Shown here one piece after another: positions 38,352 through 45,969 of a stretch of DNA of 64,000 nucleotides; position 1 is the stretch's first letter, and each line of letters starts with the position of its first letter. The notes beneath the pieces are model-generated. The model saw only the letters and a list, made by a program, of their open reading frames with translations. It had not been told where the DNA came from and ran no database searches. The stretch spans positions 673,001 to 737,000 of the forward strand of contig NZ_JAOWKY010000001.1 of assembly GCF_025751435.1 (NCBI RefSeq), in the 5' to 3' direction. The position numbers were made by a program, and so were the translations under genes. Origin of the DNA: Albidovulum marisflavi (GTDB lineage: Bacteria > Pseudomonadota > Alphaproteobacteria > Rhodobacterales > Rhodobacteraceae).

Positions 38352-38476
38352 GATCGGCTCCCTCGCGATCTTGCTATCCTGCCGGGAACGGAAAGACGAC
38401 CGCAAAGATCGTCGCAGCGAAAGTCGATTTTCGGCTTGACGGCCCGGTCATGCTCGCATACCTACGCGCTCGCTCT

Positions 38477-38553
38477 GGCGGAGTAGCTCAGCTGGTTAGA
38501 GCAGAGGAATCATAATCCTTGTGTCGGGGGTTCAAATCCCTCCTCCGCTACCA
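38477..38553 (+). tRNA. tRNA-Met(CAU), elongator type
   Basis: 77 bases including the encoded CCA. Acceptor GGCGGAG pairs with CTCCGCT (one G-U), the D-arm is GCTCAGCTGGTTAGAGC, the anticodon arm GAGGA-ATCATAA-TCCTT gives CAU, and the T-arm is CGGGGGTTCAAATCCCTC. The sequence lacks initiator features and differs from tRNA-Ile2. From 38503 on, its 3' half belongs to the 69-bp repeat that flanks the genomic island, so the functional 3' half was supplied by the island. Confidence 0.95.
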
Positions 38554-38571
38554 CCCATCCCCTTGATATCG
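38503..38571. repeat. attL: left 69-bp direct repeat within tRNA-Met
   Basis: Identical base for base to 49858-49926. It begins AGAGGAATCATAATCC in the anticodon stem and continues through the tRNA 3' end to GATATCG. Upstream bases differ between the copies, and similarity continues imperfectly for about 39 more bases downstream. Confidence 0.93.
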
Positions 38572-38831
38572 CTGATGGGCCGGTCCGAGTTTTCGGAACG
38601 GTCATCGTCAGTTGGGAGTGCAGTTGGGAAAATTGCTCCTGCTTCATGCGCTTCGCGTTTTCGTATCGCTTGAGCAGCGAGACCTGAGTCACGGCTCAAG
38701 TAGTGTGAGTCAAGGATGCCTTTCACTTCCTTCAGGGCGTGTCCGGTGATCGAAGCGATTTCAGGAGCAGAGCAGCCGGCAAGCGCAAGCCGCGTGACTG
38801 CTGTCCCCCGGAGGTCGTGAACAGGACCAGT
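38532..38831 (-). pseudogene. Tyrosine recombinase (integrase) C-terminal remnant
   Basis: Reading the minus strand from about 38819 gives HDLRGTAVTRLALAG, then EIASITGHALKEVKGILD, then HYLSRDSGLAAQAIRK, i.e. box II His-x2-Arg, the following T-G-H and the catalytic Tyr of phage-type integrases. An in-frame TAG at 38832-38834 lies five codons before the box II His, so the N-terminal two thirds, including box I Arg, are gone. The stop codon (38532) falls inside the tRNA-Met sequence. It must once have catalysed integration here. Confidence 0.85.
38580..38601. terminator. Hairpin following tRNA-Met (island-side copy)
   Basis: CCGGTCCGA and TCGGAACGG pair with one mismatch (8 pairs) around a short T-rich loop, 27 bases past the tRNA CCA. 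A near-identical hairpin follows the right repeat at 49935-49956. It overlaps the 3' coding end of the integrase remnant. Confidence 0.5.
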
Positions 38832-38952
38832 CTAATGATCCTGTCCCCTCCGGCACTCGACCCCTACCGAGTTACCGTGACAACGTCCCCCATGTTTTGC
38901 CCACTCCCAGCTAGCAGAGCCTGGATACGGAAGGGTCAGGCCTCCATCATCG

Positions 38953-39708
38953 TCAGTCTTGCGCAATCCGTGTCGCGTAAGAGGAAAGAACCTCCTGAAC
39001 GCTGCGTGGCTTGCGTGTTTCAAGAAGTGCTCGCCCTGCGACCTGTTCTATATGGTGTTCCATTAGGTCAGCGGCCTGGTCGCCCTGACCTGCAATCAGC
39101 GCCTCGATGATCTGGCGATGCTCGTCGATCCCGCAATCCACCGAATGTGGTCGGCCATAGATCGTCAGCACCAATGAGCAGCGCGATACCGTTTCCCTCA
39201 GGTAGTGGACCAGAAGCTTGTTGCCGGTCATTTCGGCAAGGCGAAGGTGAAACTCACCTGCAAGGCGGATCGCTTCGCGCTCGTCACGCGCACCGGTCAT
39301 TTCCTCATGATCCAGCATCCGCTGCAGTTCGGCAATCTGATCCGCGTTAAGCTGTCCAGCCAGTTGCAGCACCACCATCCGCTCCAGTCCCCGCCGCACC
39401 ACAAAGATGTCGCGCCCCTCGTCCAGGGTTGGGTTGGCGACAAACGCCCCGCGGTTTGGCCTCAGGTCAACCAACCCCTCGACCGACAGGCGCAACAGTG
39501 CCTCACGGGCGATTGTGCGGCTGGTGCCGAACGAGTCGCCGATCATGTCCTCGGGAAGACGCGCACCCGGGCTGAGCTGCTGTTCAATGATCGCTTGGCG
39601 CAATGCCTCATGAACCATTTCCGTGCGGGTTGGCGTCTTCGTCGCCGCGCCCGCCTTGCGTTGTCCGGGTTTTGGCGTGGTCTGGTTGGGATCGTCGGCC
39701 TTGGGCAT
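38953..39708 (-). CDS. GntR-family (FadR/FCD subfamily) transcriptional regulator
   Basis: 251 aa. A basic N-terminal extension precedes the winged helix-turn-helix (EALRQAIIEQQLSPGARLPE to IAREALLRLSVEGLVDLRPNRGAFVA, residues about 34-90), and an all-helical FCD effector domain follows, with metal-ligand-type residues in EFHLRLAEMTGN and HRQIIEALIAG. ATG 39708 follows AAGGAG; the open frame reaching 40572 is antisense. Divergent from the transporter/amidohydrolase operon and almost certainly its ligand-responsive regulator, acting on the GCATGCAAT sites between them. Confidence 0.9.
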   Translation of the reverse strand: MPKADDPNQTTPKPGQRKAGAATKTPTRTEMVHEALRQAIIEQQLSPGARLPEDMIGDSFGTSRTIAREALLRLSVEGLVDLRPNRGAFVANPTLDEGRDIFVVRRGLERMVVLQLAGQLNADQIAELQRMLDHEEMTGARDEREAIRLAGEFHLRLAEMTGNKLLVHYLRETVSRCSLVLTIYGRPHSVDCGIDEHRQIIEALIAGQGDQAADLMEHHIEQVAGRALLETRKPRSVQEVLSSYATRIAQD

Positions 39709-39746
39709 CTCTGGCTCCTTCAGCGGTCGGCAATTGAATAGATCAT

Positions 39747-39756
39747 CGCATGCAAT
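39747..39756. promoter_or_regulatory. Putative GntR operator half-site
   Basis: CGCATGCAAT, the same 10-mer that forms the right arm of the 39885-39922 inverted repeat, lies 39 bases upstream of the GntR start. Suited to autoregulation. Confidence 0.5.
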
Positions 39757-39884
39757 GTCGGGGTCAATGCTTTTCGATAGAGGTCCGGCCTTTCCTCGCC
39801 TGACCCCCAGTCTTGTCTGAAGATCTGACGGAACAGCCTTCAGGAACGGGTCTTCCCTTGTGCACGAAAGGCAGACAACCAAGA

Positions 39885-39922
39885 AGATTGCATGCATAGC
39901 AAAAAAAGATCGCATGCAATCT
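39885..39922. promoter_or_regulatory. Putative GntR operator: 11-bp inverted repeat overlapping a TTGACA box
   Basis: AGATTGCATGC (39885-39895) and GCATGCAATCT (39912-39922) are exact reverse complements, 16 bases apart and spaced across an A-tract. A TTGACA hexamer (39922-39927) abuts the right arm and could be the -35 of the operon promoter, although no convincing -10 was seen. Each arm contains the GCATGC palindrome. Together with 39747-39756 this gives three copies in the regulator-operon gap (39709-39975). Confidence 0.65.
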
Positions 39923-39975
39923 TGACATGGAATTAAATGCAACCGAGGCTGCGAGCACTGGAAAACGAGGATGAG

Positions 39976-41034
39976 ATGACCGATTCTTCCGCTGTCTCCA
40001 TAACAGCCGTCAGCAAAAGCTTTGGCCGGGGGTCCGCCGCCGTCCGGGTTCTGGAAGATGTCTCTGTCGAGATCGGCCAGCGCGAATTCTTCACCCTGCT
40101 TGGTCCGTCTGGCTGCGGAAAAACCACGCTTTTGCGGCTGATTGCCGGTTTTGAGACCGCCGACCAGGGAAGGATCGCGATCGAGGGGCAGGATGTCACA
40201 CAGGCCCCCCCGTTTCGCCGTCCGGTCAATACGGTGTTCCAGAACTACGCACTTTTCCCGCATCTGACGGTGGAGCAGAACGTGGGGTTCGCGCTGGTCG
40301 AACAGCAGATGCCTGCTGCCCAGATCCGCGCACGTGTCGGTGAATCGCTGGAAATGGTTCGCATGCAATCCTATGCGCGCCGCCGCCCGGCCGAGCTTTC
40401 CGGGGGCCAGCAGCAACGGGTGGCTCTTGCGCGGGCGCTGGCCCCACGTCCCAAGGTGCTCTTGCTGGACGAGCCGCTGTCGGCGCTGGATCTGAAGTTG
40501 CGCAAGGAAATGCAGATCGAGCTCAAGTTGTTGCAGGCCGAAGCGGGCATCACCTTCTTGTTCGTCACCCATGATCAGGAAGAAGCGCTGACATTGTCAG
40601 ATCGCGTGGCGGTGATGCAAGGCGGCCGGATCCTGCAAATGGGTGCTCCGCGTGAGATCTACGAAACGCCGACCCACCGCTTCGTCGCCGACTTCATCGG
40701 TGACATCAACCTGATCGAAGCCGAGGCATTGCCGGGCAATACGATCCGCCTGATCGGCGGGGCACAAATCACACATCCGCATCAGGCTCACGGACGGGTC
40801 ACTCTGGCGATCCGTCCGGAACGGGCGCGTATCGTGGCCCTGGACGCAAGCCATTTGCAGGCACGCGTGGTGCACACAGCCTATCTGGGAACGGCCCTGG
40901 TGCACAAACTGGCGTTGGCCGATGGCAGCACCTTCCTGCTGCGGCAATCCGATCTGGATGGCGCCCAGCCCTCCCTTGGCAGCCAGATCGGGCTCAGCCT
41001 TCCTGCCGACAGTCTGCGAGTGCTGGTGCAATGA
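39976..41034 (+). CDS. Polyamine-type ABC transporter ATP-binding protein (PotA family)
   Basis: 352 aa. Walker A is [10 protein letters not shown]-loop [15 protein letters not shown], signature LSGGQQQR, Walker [13 protein letters not shown], switch VTHDQEEAL, followed by a TOBE domain (about residues 270-350). Such ATPases serve spermidine/putrescine, iron, mannopine and other amine-like substrates. ATG 39976 with GAGG is chosen over ATG 39937. First gene of the island operon, with an ATGA overlap to the next gene. Substrate inferred from the operon, not from the ATPase. Confidence 0.92.
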   Translation: MTDSSAVSITAVSKSFGRGSAAVRVLEDVSVEIGQREFFTLLGPSGCGKTTLLRLIAGFETADQGRIAIEGQDVTQAPPFRRPVNTVFQNYALFPHLTVEQNVGFALVEQQMPAAQIRARVGESLEMVRMQSYARRRPAELSGGQQQRVALARALAPRPKVLLLDEPLSALDLKLRKEMQIELKLLQAEAGITFLFVTHDQEEALTLSDRVAVMQGGRILQMGAPREIYETPTHRFVADFIGDINLIEAEALPGNTIRLIGGAQITHPHQAHGRVTLAIRPERARIVALDASHLQARVVHTAYLGTALVHKLALADGSTFLLRQSDLDGAQPSLGSQIGLSLPADSLRVLVQ

Positions 41035-41912
41035 CCGGCAGCCCCGCCTTGCGCCGCCTTGGTTTGCTGACCCCTGCGCTGGTGACTATCGCCGTGCTGG
41101 TCGGTGTGCCCCTGACGCTGCTCTTCTGGATATCGCTTTTGCAGAAGGGCGGCAGCAGTGGGGTGGATTGGGCCTCTGTCCCATCCTTGGCCAACTACAT
41201 CCGACTGGTTTGGGAGGAGGATTTTGACGGCACGATGATCCTCAACACCAGTTACCTGGTGATCTTGCTGCGATCGATCCTGCAGGCGGCCGTAACGACC
41301 GGGCTGAGCCTGCTGTTTGGCCTGCCCGTCGCCCTTTGGATGGCCGGGCTGTCGCGCGGGCAGCGTGACCTGATGCTGTTGCTGATCACCATCCCGTTCT
41401 GGACCAACCTTCTGGTGCGCAATTACGCTTGGCTGATCATCCTGCGCGAAGATGGCTGGTTCTCGCAGATGGTCGACTTCATATCGCCAGTGGGGCCGAT
41501 CCAGTTGCTTTACAACGATCTGGCAGTGGTCATCGGCCTGACCTATTCCTTCCTGCCCTTCATGATCCTGCCGCTTTACGCCGTGTTCGAAAAGTTCGAC
41601 TGGCGGTTGCTGGAAGCCGCGCATGATCTGGGCGCCCCGCGATCACGCGCCATCCGTCGGGTCCTGATCCCCATCGCCATGCCCGGAATCGCGGCGGGTT
41701 CGCTGCTCGTGTTCATTCCGTGCCTTGGGGCCTTTGTGACGCCCGCCCTGCTGGGCGGGGGCAAGACCCTGATGCTGGGCAATATCATCCAGATGCAGTT
41801 CGGCGCATCGCGCAACTGGCCGTTTGGAGCGACGCTGGCGGTGGTGCTCCTGTCCCTCATGTTGATCGCGATGGTGACAATGGCCATCTGGCGCAACCGG
41901 AGGGTCAGATGA
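41031..41912 (+). CDS. ABC transporter permease (PotB family)
   Basis: 293 aa, about six membrane helices beginning [19 protein letters not shown]. The EAA loop is visible in [20 protein letters not shown] (residues about 196-215). It starts within the ATPase stop (ATGA) and ends overlapping the next permease, so the three genes are translationally coupled. Confidence 0.92.
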   Translation: MTGSPALRRLGLLTPALVTIAVLVGVPLTLLFWISLLQKGGSSGVDWASVPSLANYIRLVWEEDFDGTMILNTSYLVILLRSILQAAVTTGLSLLFGLPVALWMAGLSRGQRDLMLLLITIPFWTNLLVRNYAWLIILREDGWFSQMVDFISPVGPIQLLYNDLAVVIGLTYSFLPFMILPLYAVFEKFDWRLLEAAHDLGAPRSRAIRRVLIPIAMPGIAAGSLLVFIPCLGAFVTPALLGGGKTLMLGNIIQMQFGASRNWPFGATLAVVLLSLMLIAMVTMAIWRNRRVR

Positions 41913-42682
41913 ACATCCGCCACTTCCCCATGACGCGCGAGATTTCGTTGCTGGTGCTGGTCTATCTCTATGTGCCCGTCGTGGTTCTGGTCGGCTACAG
42001 CTTCAACGCCAACCGAACCGCAACCGTCTGGTCACATGCGTCCCTGGATTGGTATGCCCGCATCCTTGCCAACCCGTCGATCCAGTCTGCGGCGAAGAAC
42101 TCGCTGGTGCTGGCGCTTTGCGCCGCCACGGCCGCCACGGTCATTGCTCTTCTGGCAGCGTTGGCAACCGCTCGGGCCTTTCCTAGCCGTGACGGCGTCG
42201 AGGCGGTGCTGAAAATGCCTCTGATACTGCCGGAAATCGTGGTCGCAGTGGCAACGCTGATGCTGTTCGTCGCTTTGGGCGTGCAACTGGGACTTGGCGC
42301 CATGATCCTTGCGCACACCGCGTTCTGCATCCCCTTCGCCTATCTGCCCATTCGTGCGCGGATTGAAGGCTTGAACCAAGGCTATGGCGAGGCCGCGCAG
42401 GATCTGTATGCCAATCGCTTTCGCAGTTTCCGGCGCGTGACCTTGCCACTTTTGTGGCCTGGCATCATGGCGGGTTTCACGCTGGCTTTCGTGACCAGCC
42501 TGGACGATTTCCTGACCTCGTTCTTCCTATCCGGCCCCGGCACCACCACGCTGCCGGTTTACATCTTCTCTTCGATCAAGGCGGGCATCACGCCCGAGAT
42601 CAATGCGATTTCCACTGTGATGCTGGTGATCTCGGTCCTGCTTGTATCGCTTTCCTTCTTCCTTGGCCGCCTGCGACGCTGA
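41909..42682 (+). CDS. ABC transporter permease (PotC family)
   Basis: 257 aa, about six helices starting ISLLVLVYLYVPVVVLVGYS. The EAA loop reads YGEAAQDLYANRFRSFRRVTL, followed by the PotC-like TSLDDFLTSFFLSGPGTTTLP segment. ATG 41909 overlaps the previous stop; the longer frame from 41720 is a shadow. Forms the channel with the preceding permease. Confidence 0.92.
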   Translation: MNIRHFPMTREISLLVLVYLYVPVVVLVGYSFNANRTATVWSHASLDWYARILANPSIQSAAKNSLVLALCAATAATVIALLAALATARAFPSRDGVEAVLKMPLILPEIVVAVATLMLFVALGVQLGLGAMILAHTAFCIPFAYLPIRARIEGLNQGYGEAAQDLYANRFRSFRRVTLPLLWPGIMAGFTLAFVTSLDDFLTSFFLSGPGTTTLPVYIFSSIKAGITPEINAISTVMLVISVLLVSLSFFLGRLRR

Positions 42683-42716
42683 TGCCCGAAAAACCACTCA
42701 ACAGAGGAATGACCCA

Positions 42717-43757
42717 ATGAGAAAGATCACAACCGCCTTCGCCCTTGCCGCAATGACGGCACTGCCCGTCTTCGCACAAGAGGAAGAAAAGACGCTCTAC
42801 TTCTACAACTGGACAGATTACTACCCGGTTGAATTACTTGCCAAATTCGAGTCCGAAACAGGCATCAAGGTCATCCTTGACGGCTTCGACAGCAATGACA
42901 CCTTGCTGGCCAAGCTGCAGTCGGGCGGGGCGGCCTATGATGTGATCGTGCCATCGGACTATGTGATCCCGGGCATGATCAAGGACGGCCTTCTCTTGAA
43001 GATCGACACCCCGTCGATGCCGAACTACGTCCACATGAAAGACGCCTTCAAGAACCCCGATTTCGACCCCACCCACGAATACAGCGCCCCCTACCTGTGG
43101 GGTGTCACCGGTCTTGCCTATGACAGCGCCGCGGTCGGCGGGGCCGAGATCGAACACAGCTGGAAGGAACTGTTCGAGCCGCGTCCCGAGTTCGAGGGCA
43201 AGATTGCCGAGCTTGATACCGCAAGCGACGTGATCCTCACGGCCTCGCTTTATCTGGGCATACCGCAATGCACGGAAAGCAACGATGATGCCAAGCGCAT
43301 CCTTGATCTGCTTGAGGCACAGGCGCCCAAGCTGAAGATGTATTCGTCCGACAGCACTGTGGACCGCATGGCTTCGGGCGAAGTGTCGATGTATCATGTC
43401 TGGAACGGCGCGACGGCGCGGGCGACCGCTCAGCGTGACACGATTCGCTTCGTCTATCCCAAGGAAGGCACGCCGATGTTCCGCGACAATTTCGCGGTCC
43501 CGGCCAATGCGCCCCATCCGGAAAACGCCAAGATCTTCATCAACTGGATGATGGCTCCCGAGAATGCGGCGGCGGTATCGAATGCGATTGCCTATGCCAA
43601 TGCGATCAAGTCGGATGAGTTTCTTGATCCAAAGTGGCGCGCCATGGACGCCATCAACATGCCAGAGGAGTATGCCTCCCGTCTGGTTCCGACACTGGAT
43701 TGTGGTCCGGCTGCGCGTGATCTGCGCGACAAGATCTGGACCCGCCTGAAAGGCTGA
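42717..43757 (+). CDS. Polyamine-type periplasmic substrate-binding protein (PotD/PotF family)
   Basis: 346 aa. Signal peptide MRKITTAFALAAMTALPVFA followed by the mature start QEEEKTLYFYNWTDYYP; the YNW-x-DYY pattern is typical of PotD-like proteins, in which aromatic and acidic residues grip an amine. Other conserved parts are YDVIVPSDYVIPGMIKDGLL and NFAVPANAPHPENAKIFINW. Captures the transporter's substrate in the periplasm, probably a cationic or amide-bearing compound. AGAGGA precedes ATG 42717. Confidence 0.9.
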   Translation: MRKITTAFALAAMTALPVFAQEEEKTLYFYNWTDYYPVELLAKFESETGIKVILDGFDSNDTLLAKLQSGGAAYDVIVPSDYVIPGMIKDGLLLKIDTPSMPNYVHMKDAFKNPDFDPTHEYSAPYLWGVTGLAYDSAAVGGAEIEHSWKELFEPRPEFEGKIAELDTASDVILTASLYLGIPQCTESNDDAKRILDLLEAQAPKLKMYSSDSTVDRMASGEVSMYHVWNGATARATAQRDTIRFVYPKEGTPMFRDNFAVPANAPHPENAKIFINWMMAPENAAAVSNAIAYANAIKSDEFLDPKWRAMDAINMPEEYASRLVPTLDCGPAARDLRDKIWTRLKG

Positions 43758-43812
43758 CCATGCTGCGGCCCCCGTCCTCGGGGGCCACACCCCAAAACAG
43801 CGGAGCGGCAGG

Positions 43813-44964
43813 ATGACGACTTACACCAATCTGCGTGATATCGACGGCCAAACCGTCGGAATCCGTTGCAGCGGCGGACTTATCGACGCGGTCGGCCCGG
43901 ATGTCACCGCAGCTGATGCGGTGGATGGGTCGGGGCGGTTGGTTCTGCCAGCCTTCGTCGAACCGCACGTCCATCTGGATAAGACCCTGTGGGGCGAGGC
44001 GTGGCAGCCGGGCAAGCGCACCGCAAGGCTGCGCGACTACATTGAAAACGAACGGCGCGTCCTGTCGGCCAACACCACCCCGCCCGAAGATCGCGCGGCG
44101 CGGTTGCTGGGCCAGATGCTGGCCTGCGGCACCACGGCAGTGCGCTCGCACATCGACATCGCACCCGACATGGGGTTGACCCATGTCGAGGCGATGATGC
44201 GGCTGCGCGACGCTTGGTCTGATCGGGTGGATCTGCAATTTGTGGCCTTCCCGCAGCAGGGCCTGCTCTGCCGGCCGGGCACCGCTGACCTGATCCGTGC
44301 CGCGATGGATATGGGGGTGGAAACCGTTGGCGGGCTTGATCCCGCGGGCATCGACGGTGATCCGAATGGTCAGTTGCGGTTCATCTTTGATCTTGCCGTC
44401 AAAAAAGAAGCGGGAGTCGACATTCATCTGCACGACAAAGGCGATCTCGGTGCTTGGCAGGTCGAGCAGATCATTGACTACACCATAGCCTCGGGCCTGT
44501 CAGGGAAAGTGATGATCTCGCATGCCTACTGCCTCGGCATGATCCCCGCCGACCGGTTGGAGCGGATCGGTCTCAGGCTTGCCGATGCCGGTATTTCCCT
44601 CATGACCTCGGCTCCTGCCGATGTCGCCGTTCCCCCGGTCGAGGAACTGACCGGGATGGGCGTGACGGTCTGTTGCGGGTCAGATGGCATTCGGGACAGC
44701 TGGTCACCTTTCGGCAATGGCGACATGCTGGAGCGCGCCTTTCTGACCGCTTACCGATTTGACTGGAACCGGGACGAGGACTTCGCCCTTGCCCTGAACT
44801 GCGCGACGCACGCGGCGGCCAAGGCGATCGGTCTGAAAGATTACGGCCTCGCAGCCGGAAACCGCGCCGATTTCGTAATGATTGCAGCCAGTTGTGCGGG
44901 CGATGCCCTTTGTCGACGGCCCTTGGACAGGCAAGTGGTGCGGCGCGGAAAACGCGTTGCGTGA
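43813..44964 (+). CDS. Cytosine deaminase-like amidohydrolase
   Basis: 383 aa metal-dependent hydrolase of the CodA/AtzC group. Metal ligands visible: FVEPHVHLDKTLWGE (HxH, residues about 52-66), VDIHLHDKGD, MISHAYCLG and CCGSDGIRDSWSPFGN with the catalytic Asp. The HLDKTLWGE sequence is usual for cytosine and isopropylammelide-type deaminases. Likely hydrolyses an exocyclic or ring C-N bond in an N-heterocycle. 55 bases after the binding protein, same strand. Confidence 0.87.
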   Translation: MTTYTNLRDIDGQTVGIRCSGGLIDAVGPDVTAADAVDGSGRLVLPAFVEPHVHLDKTLWGEAWQPGKRTARLRDYIENERRVLSANTTPPEDRAARLLGQMLACGTTAVRSHIDIAPDMGLTHVEAMMRLRDAWSDRVDLQFVAFPQQGLLCRPGTADLIRAAMDMGVETVGGLDPAGIDGDPNGQLRFIFDLAVKKEAGVDIHLHDKGDLGAWQVEQIIDYTIASGLSGKVMISHAYCLGMIPADRLERIGLRLADAGISLMTSAPADVAVPPVEELTGMGVTVCCGSDGIRDSWSPFGNGDMLERAFLTAYRFDWNRDEDFALALNCATHAAAKAIGLKDYGLAAGNRADFVMIAASCAGDALCRRPLDRQVVRRGKRVA

Positions 44965-44977
44965 CAGGACCAGACTC

Positions 44978-45634
44978 ATGGATTTCGACTTCTCCGCCCT
45001 TTCGGCGCAAGACCGCTATCGCCTGCTCACCAACTTTATCGGTCCCCGCCCAATTGCCCTTGTCGGCACCAAATCACTGGCGGGCCACAACAACGCGGCT
45101 CCGATGAGCTTTTTCAACGTCTTCTCGCAAGAACCTCCGCTGGTGGTTCTGGGCATTCAGAACCGTGGCAATGGCGACGAGAAGGATACCGTCGCGAATA
45201 TCCGGCGAACGGGCGAATTCGTGGTCAATATGGTCGACATGGCCTTGGCCGATGCCATGATCACCTGCAGCGTGAACTTTCCAAACGACGTGGATGAGCT
45301 GGCCTTCGCCGGGTTAACCCCGGTGCCCTGCAAAAGGATTGATGTCGCCCGCATCGGCGAAAGCCCGTGTTCCTTTGAATGCCAGGTGGAGCGGATTCTT
45401 GAATACCCCTCACGGGTTCTGATCGTGGGCGAGGTCCTTGAGATGCACGTCGAAGACCACTGCATGGATGCAGGCCGGCGCTATGTTAACCCGGAAACCT
45501 ATCAACCGATCGCGCGGCTGCATGCCGACAACTACATCACCTCGGACCGACAGTTTGAACTGAAAAAGCCCAAGGCCCTGCTTCCCTATGAACTGGCGCA
45601 GATCACTCCGCGCACAAATGAAGGTGCCGTCTGA
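44978..45634 (+). CDS. Flavin reductase-like (DIM6/NTAB) domain protein
   Basis: 218 aa split-barrel FMN protein. Recognised by NFIGPRPIALVGTKSLAGHNNAAP (residues about 19-42), where PRPIALV is the family's FMN-binding strand, then MSFFNVFSQEPPLVVLGI and DTVANIRRTGEFVVNMV. Such proteins supply reduced flavin to a monooxygenase or act on their own flavin; no monooxygenase is adjacent. ATG 44978 follows the amidohydrolase by 13 bases; its stop overlaps the racemase-like start (TGATG). Confidence 0.85.
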   Translation: MDFDFSALSAQDRYRLLTNFIGPRPIALVGTKSLAGHNNAAPMSFFNVFSQEPPLVVLGIQNRGNGDEKDTVANIRRTGEFVVNMVDMALADAMITCSVNFPNDVDELAFAGLTPVPCKRIDVARIGESPCSFECQVERILEYPSRVLIVGEVLEMHVEDHCMDAGRRYVNPETYQPIARLHADNYITSDRQFELKKPKALLPYELAQITPRTNEGAV

Positions 45635-45969
45635 TGCGCATTCACGTGATCAACCCCAATTCAACCGCCCCCATGACCCGCATGATTGCCGAAGTGGCGC
45701 AGGCTGCGGCCTCGCCCGGCACCGAGTTTGACGCTGACACCGGCCATGGCACCCCCGCCTCGATCGAAGGCTACCGACGCGAGGCGATGGCGGTCCCGGG
45801 CATGCTGGCTGCGATCATGGCCGCCGAAGCGCGAGGGGCGGATGCCCATGTCATCGCCGCCGTCCGTCTGGCCGAAGCTCTGGCAGGTGCGGGCTATCGC
45901 ACCTCGAAACTGGGCGCCTATGCCTATCCGCGTGACAAATCCGCAGACCTGCTACCCGGTGCGGCGTGA
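45634..45969 (+). pseudogene. Asp/Glu/hydantoin racemase-family remnant with internal deletion
   Basis: 111 aa, whereas family members have about 230-250. Residues 1 to about 75 (MRIHVINPNSTAPMTRMI, then a PASIEGYRREA block and GADAHVIA) match the racemase N-terminus, and residues about 77-100 (VRLAEALAGAGYRTSKLGAYAYP) match its very C-terminus; the middle, about 130 residues, is missing with the frame kept. The first catalytic Cys, expected right after VIA, is Ala at the junction, and the second lies in the lost part. It should be inactive. Overlaps both neighbours by a few bases. Confidence 0.8.

Noticed and set aside
38739-39110. 123-codon plus-strand frame near the left island end
   Set aside because: Overlaps the integrase remnant and the GntR 3' end on the other strand, with no domain and no ribosome binding site.
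40358-40372. Extra GCATGCAATCC copy inside the island ATPase gene as a regulatory site
   Set aside because: It encodes part of a normal ATPase sequence between Q-loop and signature; it may be chance, and no inverted partner was seen.
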